Shown: positions 8,345 through 15,164 of the stretch, piece by piece | Numbering within the stretch: position 1 is the stretch's first letter | How the letters are laid out: the number at the start of each line of letters is the position of its first letter | Source: Bdellovibrio sp. 28-41-41 | GTDB lineage: Bacteria > Bdellovibrionota > Bdellovibrionia > Bdellovibrionales > Bdellovibrionaceae | NCBI GenBank assembly: GCA_002256935.1 | Contig: NCGL01000003.1 | Location: 1 to 64,000, forward strand | Length of the DNA stretch: 64,000 nt | Reading direction: 5' to 3' | Notes under the pieces: model-generated | What the model was told of the DNA's origin: nothing | Databases searched by the model: none | Seen by the model: only the letters and a program-made list of their open reading frames with translations | Position numbers and translations under genes: made by a program

Positions 8345-9719
8345 ACGAAACCTCTGGTTCAACTGAAGCCATTAGCGGGATTGAGACTCGAATTAATGTT
8401 CCTGCGCCCACATTACTTTCTAAGGAAACAATTCCACCACGTTGCTGGCAAATATGTTGAACAATAGAAAGACCAAGACCCGTTCCAACGCCAGGTTTTG
8501 ACGTATAATCTGGTTCAAACACCTGCTCATGAAGATGTTTAGGAATTCCACAGCCATGATCTTTAACATCAATGATTGCATTGTCTTCAAACTTAGAAAC
8601 TTTAATTTCAATAATTTGACCCGCTATAGAGGCCAGTGCCGAATTATGAACTAAATTCTGAACAATTCGAGTGACTTCAGCTTTTGAAATGCCGGATTGA
8701 AATAAGGAATCACCTGAAAACTTCAAATTTAGTCCAAGCTGACGAATCGTTTTTGATGAACTTAGATTTTCTACCTCCGCAGAAACCACCCCAGCCAAAT
8801 CAAATGACTCTAGATCATCTTGATTGTGATCAAGTGTTTTTACTTGGGATGCAATTGCTGAAATCCGCTTTAGCGAATCATTCAAATCACTAATGACTTC
8901 TGAAAGCTGTGTATTTAGCGACATTGTTTTTAATGAAGCTAAATAAAATTGCATTTGTGCAACAGGGCCAAGTAGGTCATGGGCAATCCCTCGAAGCACC
9001 AGAAGCTTTGCTTTATGCCCAGCTTGAGTTTCAAAAGTAACAATTTTTGAATTTAGACCCTCAATAGCTGACTTCAATGTATTCAACTCTGAAAACGGGG
9101 CCAACGATAACGCCGAGCTATCTTTTGGATTTTCTTCAAGCCGCTTTGCCCAGTGAAAAATTTCGTTAGACAACTTATCTGCGGCATTTCGAGTTAAATT
9201 AGAGAAGCCAAAATATAGTAATAGAAAACCAATAATGAAAATTGAGAACGAAAGAAAAACAAAAACCCAATCTACTCGAATGTTCCGAGACAAATAAACA
9301 TAGCCGTACAAGCTTGTTTTTTCAGAATCGAAATAGATTGGAAATAGTATTCGGGCATTTCCCAAATCAAAGCAAGTTTGAGCAACCTCTGGACAATCAT
9401 CAATTATTTTAGAGTCTGTACCTACTTCTTGGTAAATGGGCCGACGATTTTTGCCTAACACAAGAACTTGCTCTTCTTTTTTCAAGTGAAGAAGCTCGTG
9501 AAGCTGAATTTGTGCAACTTTAATGTCGCCCTCTAAAATTCGACTTCGATATGCTTTCGAAACTGAGGCCGCGCTATCCTGAATATCAACAGCAGTTTTA
9601 TATCTGGACACTCCATAGGATGTTAAAATCGCGAACAAAAATAAAATCACAAGGACAGACGCCGAACGCCTTAAAATCTTTCTTTCGAGATAAGTCCTCA
9701 ATGATCTTGAATCAGTCAC
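8334..9719 (-). CDS. Membrane sensor histidine kinase
   Basis: A 461-residue kinase with two membrane segments (about 19-36 and 150-172) flanking a roughly 110-residue periplasmic sensor domain that contains two cysteines (in CPEVAQTC). A phospho-acceptor helix, GIAHDLLGPV, and a C-terminal ATPase domain with DHGCGIP and GVGTGLGLS follow. The GTG start overlaps the stop of the binding-protein gene (GTGA). It should phosphorylate the downstream NtrC-type regulator. The neighbouring solute-binding protein makes a peptide ligand plausible, which is inference. Confidence 0.9.
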   Translation of the reverse strand: MTDSRSLRTYLERKILRRSASVLVILFLFAILTSYGVSRYKTAVDIQDSAASVSKAYRSRILEGDIKVAQIQLHELLHLKKEEQVLVLGKNRRPIYQEVGTDSKIIDDCPEVAQTCFDLGNARILFPIYFDSEKTSLYGYVYLSRNIRVDWVFVFLSFSIFIIGFLLLYFGFSNLTRNAADKLSNEIFHWAKRLEENPKDSSALSLAPFSELNTLKSAIEGLNSKIVTFETQAGHKAKLLVLRGIAHDLLGPVAQMQFYLASLKTMSLNTQLSEVISDLNDSLKRISAIASQVKTLDHNQDDLESFDLAGVVSAEVENLSSSKTIRQLGLNLKFSGDSLFQSGISKAEVTRIVQNLVHNSALASIAGQIIEIKVSKFEDNAIIDVKDHGCGIPKHLHEQVFEPDYTSKPGVGTGLGLSIVQHICQQRGGIVSLESNVGAGTLIRVSIPLMASVEPEVSYAT

Positions 9720-11188
9720 TTGAACTTAACCTTTGAAAATGCGACGGTTTCATCTGACATAGGCACAGCACTTAAATCCATACCCGATTTTGCAATTACA
9801 ACTGTGGAATAATGAAATAACGGAACAATCGAACCATGGTTTGTAGCATCTGAAAAAATTCTTCTATATTCAAGATTCCTATCAGATTGACTTGGCAACG
9901 CCTTCGCTTTTGAAACCCGCTCACTGAATGCTAACGAGTCAACCCCAGCATCAGGAATAATTGGCGGATTGAGACCAAAGAAAAACCCCATGGCTCCTTC
10001 TACATTCGGATCATTAACAGGCAGCGCACCAGCTAAAAAATCATAATCCTTCTCGGCACGGGCTTTTTCAAAATCACTGAGTTGAACCAGTTTGAACTCT
10101 GGTTCAATACCTATGGCTTTTTTAATAGCTGCTTTGATGTTTTCTTTCAGTCTTGTATTTAAACGCGAACTCACACCAAGTATTTTTATGGGTCGTGTCT
10201 GAAATTGTTTTGGCAATGATACTTCAGTTAATCCTTTTTTAAACTCAGGATCAAAAAGCACATAGCCTGACGGGAAAAACTGTTGTGTTAAACTGAACCC
10301 ACTTAGTCCACTCGTCAAAACTGAGCGATCTAGTTCTTTATTCAAAAATTTAAAGAACTTACGGCCATCATCATTAGCTAGTTTTGAACCTGGCGAAAGA
10401 AAAAATATTTTATCGAGACTCCTATTCCAAATAGAAAACATTTTCTTTTCAAATGTTTCGTTCACTGACTTTTCAACAAGTGATGATGATGTCATTATGT
10501 TGACCCATTCATCTCTTAAAAACGAATCTTGAATTTCATCCCCAGCAGGAGGGCGTCGTATTGAAACAACTTCTGCCATGCCCGCATGATAACGATACCA
10601 CTTCTTATTTTGTTTTAACGCCAGTGCTTCATGAGTTGCGTTGGACAGAACAAATGGACCCACTGTTTTTGATAGATCGATTTTTCCGTCATCATTGACG
10701 AACACCAGACCATACATTGGCTCTGTGAGCTTTGTGAGAACTCCACTGGACATGGCATCCACTTTTAATTCAAATTTTACGGTATTGGCACCGACTGCGG
10801 TGATAGAAGCAACCTGATCAAATAAACTTTTGAGTGAATCACCATGATCTTTCTTTGTGCGCTCAAAACTTTTCACAACTTGAATGGCTGTTACTTCACT
10901 TCCATCCGACCACATTAGTCGATCTTTCAATATGAACTTGATTTCATTTTTCTTCGGCATCTCCCAAGACTTTGCTATTCCCGCAACAAGCTCCCGCGAA
11001 TCACTCCATTCTGTCAGCGTAGAGCTTAGAGCATATGACAAATCAAGATCCACAAGGGTTCGAACATTTGCTGGATCAACAGGGAGTCCAAACGCCATGT
11101 AGGTGTTTATTTGCTTTGAAGAAATTTTTGCCATACTCACTCCAGTAACCAATGATATTAAAATTGCCAGTCTAATTGGAAAATTCAT
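9716..11188 (-). CDS. Periplasmic peptide-binding protein, family 5 (OppA-like)
   Basis: A 490-residue extracellular solute-binding protein with an N-terminal signal peptide (about 1-19). An OppA-type core follows: an early segment with WEMPKKNEIKFILKD and WSDGSEVTA, typical of dipeptide/oligopeptide receptors. No ABC permease or ATPase gene is present in this operon, so it may present a ligand to the adjacent kinase or borrow a transporter elsewhere. Its ATG shares a base with the stop of the preceding small peptide gene (TAATG), so the two are translationally coupled. Confidence 0.85.
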   Translation of the reverse strand: MNFPIRLAILISLVTGVSMAKISSKQINTYMAFGLPVDPANVRTLVDLDLSYALSSTLTEWSDSRELVAGIAKSWEMPKKNEIKFILKDRLMWSDGSEVTAIQVVKSFERTKKDHGDSLKSLFDQVASITAVGANTVKFELKVDAMSSGVLTKLTEPMYGLVFVNDDGKIDLSKTVGPFVLSNATHEALALKQNKKWYRYHAGMAEVVSIRRPPAGDEIQDSFLRDEWVNIMTSSSLVEKSVNETFEKKMFSIWNRSLDKIFFLSPGSKLANDDGRKFFKFLNKELDRSVLTSGLSGFSLTQQFFPSGYVLFDPEFKKGLTEVSLPKQFQTRPIKILGVSSRLNTRLKENIKAAIKKAIGIEPEFKLVQLSDFEKARAEKDYDFLAGALPVNDPNVEGAMGFFFGLNPPIIPDAGVDSLAFSERVSKAKALPSQSDRNLEYRRIFSDATNHGSIVPLFHYSTVVIAKSGMDLSAVPMSDETVAFSKVKFK

Positions 11189-11487
11189 TAAATTGGCTCA
11201 GTCCAACAAGAAGGGCTAGCTATTATAGTCCCCTGATCCTCAATGGACCTACCTTGAAGTACTAAATTCCCATCTTTGTCTAACCCAACAACAACTGTTT
11301 TAAAATCAATATTAATATATTTCAAAAGTTCTTTAACTTTTTCTTCAACAAGAATTCGCTGCTCAGGTTGAAGGCGCTCATAAGGGATAAAACCCTTATC
11401 CTGACCGAACTCGTTTGCGTGCGCTGGAACAGCACTTAACAATGCCGCCGTCACCAGCGCATTAAATGTCGATTTACTTTTAATCAT
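11188..11487 (-). CDS. Secreted small protein, possible YcaO substrate
   Basis: A 99-residue protein with a clear signal peptide (cleavage expected after AHA at about 24). A helical acidic middle follows (about 40-58), then a strand-like region, and a C-terminal tail rich in Ser, Thr, Cys and Pro (ASPSCWTEPI). A strong GGAGG site precedes the ATG. It sits directly after a stand-alone YcaO gene and before a peptide-binding protein. Inference: a ribosomally made peptide precursor whose tail is modified, or a periplasmic signalling protein. I do not recognise a family. Confidence 0.7.
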   Translation of the reverse strand: MIKSKSTFNALVTAALLSAVPAHANEFGQDKGFIPYERLQPEQRILVEEKVKELLKYINIDFKTVVVGLDKDGNLVLQGRSIEDQGTIIASPSCWTEPI

Positions 11488-11499
11488 AATTCCTCCCTT

Positions 11500-12516
11500 T
11501 TATGGAATAATATGTGGTTCTAAATTTAACTCTTTTTCTAAAATTGAAATCAGAGGCATCTTACCTAGTAGGCGCGCCAATAAAGATTCACGATCTTCAA
11601 TTCCCCAGCTCAGTTCAATGATCTGTTCATTTTCAGCTCGACAAACGAACAAGGGGTCACGAGCTACTTCAAACACTTTGAATTGATCTTTTACTTTATG
11701 CAGATCAGAATTTTTTTTGAACCAAAGTTGATTTGCTCCGTCAAGGCCAACGCATTCGCCAAACATCCATTCTGGAAACGGTTTTTGATGAGCGTAGAAA
11801 ACACCATGTGCCCCGGTATCAACTTTAAATTTCATTCCTGAATTCATTTTTTTGGTATCACTTAGATGAGATTTCAGAAGGTAGTGTTGCGCCAATCGAC
11901 ATGCCTCTTCAATTGCACCTGCAATCGCATCAAACATTGATTCCTTAGAACAATTACCAGTTACACCGTAACCATCGCTATTCATAAGAACCGCTGTCAC
12001 GCTCGGACCATAGCCAATTTGTGAAATAAGAATTTTCAATTGCGGAAATTCAGATTTTGACAATTCATCTAATATGAAAGTCTGAATACTCGGCGGAAGT
12101 GACTCTGAGTTCAAGACAACAAAAGGAGTTCGAGAATACCAGTGACGAAGCACAGCGTCTCGCTCAACTAATTCTCGAATTGCATTTTCTTGGGACTTTT
12201 TGAATTCGGTGTGCGCAGCCCAGCCATTTGATGTTTTTATTTTTTTGTTGTTTTCCGCATAATCGATAAGCGTGCAACGCTCAATAAACTCAGCAACCGC
12301 TTTGGTAATTGCTAATACTTTGTTGTCTGCTTCGCCAGTGGCTACCATGCTTTTGCCGTTGAGTTTGCCTGCAATATTGAAAGCGTACTTTCTAAATCTG
12401 AAACCTATTGGTCGAACCAATTCTGTAACCGATATTTCCGAAAGCTTGAATGGCAAAGAATTCCACCAACCATCGATTGAATTGCAGACTGATACTGAAG
12501 TTGCAGGTTTCCACAT
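11500..12516 (-). CDS. Stand-alone YcaO-family ATP-dependent enzyme
   Basis: A 338-residue YcaO-domain protein. Its three ATP/Mg-binding stretches are visible: AVAEFIERC, then ENAIRELVERDAVLRHW preceded by GWAAH, and later DAIAGAIEEACRLAQ. YcaO enzymes activate peptide amide bonds with ATP to make azolines, thioamides or amidines. There is no ThiF-like partner or TfuA next to it. I use ATG 12516 (GGGGG site) instead of TTG 12531. It is the first gene of a five-gene sigma-54 operon. Family is confident; substrate is inferred to be the next gene's product. Confidence 0.85.
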   Translation of the reverse strand: MWKPATSVSVCNSIDGWWNSLPFKLSEISVTELVRPIGFRFRKYAFNIAGKLNGKSMVATGEADNKVLAITKAVAEFIERCTLIDYAENNKKIKTSNGWAAHTEFKKSQENAIRELVERDAVLRHWYSRTPFVVLNSESLPPSIQTFILDELSKSEFPQLKILISQIGYGPSVTAVLMNSDGYGVTGNCSKESMFDAIAGAIEEACRLAQHYLLKSHLSDTKKMNSGMKFKVDTGAHGVFYAHQKPFPEWMFGECVGLDGANQLWFKKNSDLHKVKDQFKVFEVARDPLFVCRAENEQIIELSWGIEDRESLLARLLGKMPLISILEKELNLEPHIIP

Positions 12517-12572
12517 AAGCTTTGCCCCCAAAGCGAATGAACCGAAAATATGTCGATTCTTAAGAGAATAAA

Positions 12573-12588
12573 AGCAAACAAGGTGCCA
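12573..12588 (-). promoter_or_regulatory. Sigma-54 promoter of the YcaO operon
   Basis: On the minus strand this reads TGGCAC-CTTGT-TTGCT, a near-perfect -24/-12 element with the required 10 bases between GG and GC. Transcription would start near 12562, before the ATG at 12516. The operon's last gene is a sigma-54 activator, which supports the call. Confidence 0.8.
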
Positions 12589-12627
12589 TAATATTTTATA
12601 AGAAACACAAACTGAATTGGGCTATAT

Positions 12628-12691
12628 TAAAGCTCGCAGCTTTAGTTTTCTGTTAAAGGCGCAAAAGTGGTGTCACTTCGTTCTAAACGAA
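12628..12691. promoter_or_regulatory. Cluster of three palindromes, candidate enhancer sites
   Basis: Upstream of the sigma-54 promoter are three perfect palindromes: TAAAGCT-CGC-AGCTTTA (12628-12644), AAGTG-GTGT-CACTT (12665-12678) and TTCGTT-CTA-AACGAA (12677-12691). They lie 40-120 bases upstream, the usual place for NtrC-type activator binding. They differ in sequence, so which of them binds the operon's regulator is unknown. Confidence 0.45.
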
Positions 12692-12771
12692 ATAACTGAG
12701 AACATAAAAAAATCAAAAAATAGTTTTTAAGATATTGAGATTATTAATATTTTTATAGACAGCTTATATCG

Positions 12772-12786
12772 TTCAGAATTCCTGAA
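12772..12786. promoter_or_regulatory. TTCAG-N5-CTGAA palindrome (element operator)
   Basis: TTCAG-AATTC-CTGAA, a perfect 15-base palindrome. It has the same form as the four sites before the conjugation operon (20350-20489). It lies upstream of the YHYH gene at 13017 in a 500-base gene-free stretch. A shared regulator is inferred. Confidence 0.55.
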
Positions 12787-13016
12787 TGTTCATATATTTT
12801 TTTCATACATTTTGCCGACAAACGTGATGCCATTCAGAGCCAAAGACTGAGCCTTGAGAGGCATGAATTATCAGGCCCCTGAATTTGTCTTGGCCACTTA
12901 CGTCTATATGGCCATTTATAAATTCACTTTAGAGAGGCAGGACCTAATTGAATTTTTATAGACATCAATCGCCAACCTGAGAGAATTAATTGAACTCATT
13001 TCCAAAGGAAAATTTC

Positions 13017-13250
13017 ATGATTAAAGCTTTTATAAGCTTAACTTTCTTCTTATATACATTGAGTTCTTTCGGACATAGTGGTGGGACTGATAAGTACGGA
13101 TGTCATACTGACAAGTCGACTGGGAGCTACCATTGTCATAAAGGACCCAACAAAGGAAAAAACTTTAAATCAAAAACGGAAGGCGAAGCTGCGGGGCTAG
13201 CTCTGAAGGACTCATCTAATGCTCCAAAATCCAAAAAACATAAAAAATAA
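13017..13250 (+). CDS. Secreted YHYH-domain protein
   Basis: A 77-residue secreted protein: signal peptide (about 1-19, ending SSFG), then a His/Cys-rich core (GHSGGTDKYGCH and GSYHCHKG) that matches the small YHYH family, then a lysine-rich tail. The ATG at 13017 has an AAAGGA site; a TTG at 12990 is less likely. YHYH proteins are often found beside excalibur or nuclease-type secreted proteins, as here with the next gene. Metal binding is likely; function unknown. Confidence 0.75.
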   Translation: MIKAFISLTFFLYTLSSFGHSGGTDKYGCHTDKSTGSYHCHKGPNKGKNFKSKTEGEAAGLALKDSSNAPKSKKHKK

Positions 13251-13316
13251 AAATCCCTCTTTGCTATTGTTTCCAGTTAAATTGTCAGAATTCACAAAAA
13301 AACTCCGGCGAAATTT

Positions 13317-14660
13317 ATGAAAATGGTTTTTAATTATATTATTTTAATTTTTTTTTCAATTTTTACACTGTCGTGCGCTACTCATGATCCAGCCGCTCAG
13401 CTCATTACAGAGCCTTTAAGCTCCATACGGCAAGCAACTTCTCCTGAGGCAAATGTTGCTGGATGTCCTGTCGGAGATTGGAAAACGAAACTAGTAATTC
13501 ATCACATTGATGTTGGCCAAGGAGATTCAACTTTCTTCCGTACACCAAATGGAACAACAATGTTGGTTGACGGTGGGAAACCAAACAGAGGTTCTGATAT
13601 CATTGCAACTATCAAAAAATGCTATGGCCTAACAGAACTAGACTATGTCGTTCTCACACATTTTGATCAGGATCACTATGGGGGGCTGTACTCTGTTTTG
13701 AAAACATTCAAGATTCAAAAGGCAGTCTATGACCCAGGAGATAGTGTTCTATCTGATAAGAAGCTGGGCAGTTCTGGTCTTATTGCCTACCAAGCGCTTG
13801 CCAATGACACCAAAAAACGAAAAGTACCATTATTAACTGATGATGCAATTGTGGCTGGAGACGAGACCCTCTTTCAAGTACTGGCAGCTGGCGGTAAAGT
13901 TCGGGGTCTAAAAATTCCGACTGGAACTCCGTCTAACGATAACTCTATGTCGATCGCGATACGCTTACAATATGGCACTTTTGATTACTTTATTGCCGGT
14001 GACTTAACTGGTGGGGGAAATAACACCCCAGACGTTGAGAGTCCTGTTGCAAACATCGTTGGCAACGTAGATATATTAAGGGCCAATCATCACGGCAGCA
14101 ACACTTCGAGCAACTCATACTTTTTGAAAACGCTTCAGCCTGAGCAAATTATTGTTAGTGTTGGTAACAATGGATATGGTCATCCAAATGCACAAGTGAT
14201 TGAGCGTTTTTTTAAATTGCCATCGCTAAAAAATATTTTTCAAACAAACGCTGGAGACCGTGCAGCCGCGGCAGAATTCCTTGGCAAAATTCGTGATATG
14301 AAAGGCGATATTATTTTAGTCGCTGGCAAAGATTCCTATACAATCAATGGACATGGATTTGTAACTGATGGCGTGAATAGTCTAGGAATAGACCCAGACG
14401 CCGAATCAGATATTGGGAAAAATCCGCAAATACCAGGTTCTGAAAAAGCTAGGTCAACACCTGAGATAAACTCCGAAAGAAATCCAGAAAATACAGTTCT
14501 AAGCAACAAAGAGATATACTCTTGTACCCCACGCAAAACATGCAAGGAGATGGACGCCTGCGAAGAAGTCTTGTATCATTTTGAAATTTGTGAAAACAAG
14601 CGACTTGATGGCAACAATGACGGTATTCCCTGCGAAAAAATTTGTACTGGTGACCATTGA
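13317..14660 (+). CDS. Exported ComEC-like metallo-beta-lactamase with excalibur tail
   Basis: A 447-residue exported protein with an N-terminal hydrophobic leader ending LSC (possible lipoprotein). A metallo-beta-lactamase fold follows: HHIDVGQGDS near 60, the metal motif THFDQDHYGG near 115-125, then ANHHGSN near 260. These match the extracellular hydrolase domain of ComEC and its free-standing relatives. The last 50 residues form an excalibur calcium-binding motif (DGNNDGIPCE) with four or more cysteines. A secreted nuclease or phosphodiesterase is likely. It follows the YHYH gene. Confidence 0.8.
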   Translation: MKMVFNYIILIFFSIFTLSCATHDPAAQLITEPLSSIRQATSPEANVAGCPVGDWKTKLVIHHIDVGQGDSTFFRTPNGTTMLVDGGKPNRGSDIIATIKKCYGLTELDYVVLTHFDQDHYGGLYSVLKTFKIQKAVYDPGDSVLSDKKLGSSGLIAYQALANDTKKRKVPLLTDDAIVAGDETLFQVLAAGGKVRGLKIPTGTPSNDNSMSIAIRLQYGTFDYFIAGDLTGGGNNTPDVESPVANIVGNVDILRANHHGSNTSSNSYFLKTLQPEQIIVSVGNNGYGHPNAQVIERFFKLPSLKNIFQTNAGDRAAAAEFLGKIRDMKGDIILVAGKDSYTINGHGFVTDGVNSLGIDPDAESDIGKNPQIPGSEKARSTPEINSERNPENTVLSNKEIYSCTPRKTCKEMDACEEVLYHFEICENKRLDGNNDGIPCEKICTGDH

Positions 14661-14674
14661 GCCGCAATACCTAA

Positions 14675-14896
14675 CTAAAGATCTTTTAGCAGTTTAGAAA
14701 TTGAAGTATCAAGTCCTTCAGCAATGGTAAGAAGTGTTGAGTAACGGGGATCTTTTTTGCCGTTCTCAATGTCGGATAAATTGCCTTTGCTCAGCCCTGC
14801 ACCGTAGGCTAGCTTCTCTAACGTTAGACCTTTTTTTCGTCGTTCTGATGAAATACGAGATCCTAGAATATTTAATTTATCTTTTCTAACTTCCAC
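14675..14896 (-). CDS. XRE-family repressor
   Basis: A 73-residue single helix-turn-helix protein of the Cro/CI type: the recognition region reads TLEKLAYGAGLSKGNLSDIENG. Start is GTG 14896. It is divergent from the Hsp70 operon, and twin palindromes lie between them at 14931-14961, the likely operators. It most probably represses itself and that operon. Confidence 0.85.
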   Translation of the reverse strand: MEVRKDKLNILGSRISSERRKKGLTLEKLAYGAGLSKGNLSDIENGKKDPRYSTLLTIAEGLDTSISKLLKDL

Positions 14897-14930
14897 TAAA
14901 CTAGCTTAAGACATGTATATCAAATCATAG

Positions 14931-14961
14931 TTCGCTATGGCGAACTATTCGTATTAACGAA
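14931..14961. promoter_or_regulatory. Twin operators of the XRE repressor
   Basis: TTCGC-TATG-GCGAA (14931-14944, extended to 22 bases at 14927-14948) and TTCGT-ATTA-ACGAA (14948-14961) share the form TTCGY-N4-RCGAA. They lie 17 bases apart on the start side of both divergent genes. Twin half-site symmetry suits a small dimeric XRE protein. Confidence 0.65.
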
Positions 14962-15164
14962 CAAAGTTTTTGGTATGTGTATGATATTACTAATATTTTA
15001 AAATCACCGACGAACGTCATATAAATAAAATTTACTTAAGTTTTTTGCTTTTTCGACCGAAGAGAATTTTGGAATATTCCAAAATTTTTTGTAAACAAAA
15101 GAGCCATTTTTTAAATGTTTTTTTGTTTTGATTGGCAACGAAAGCTTAACTTTGTGGAGCAACA

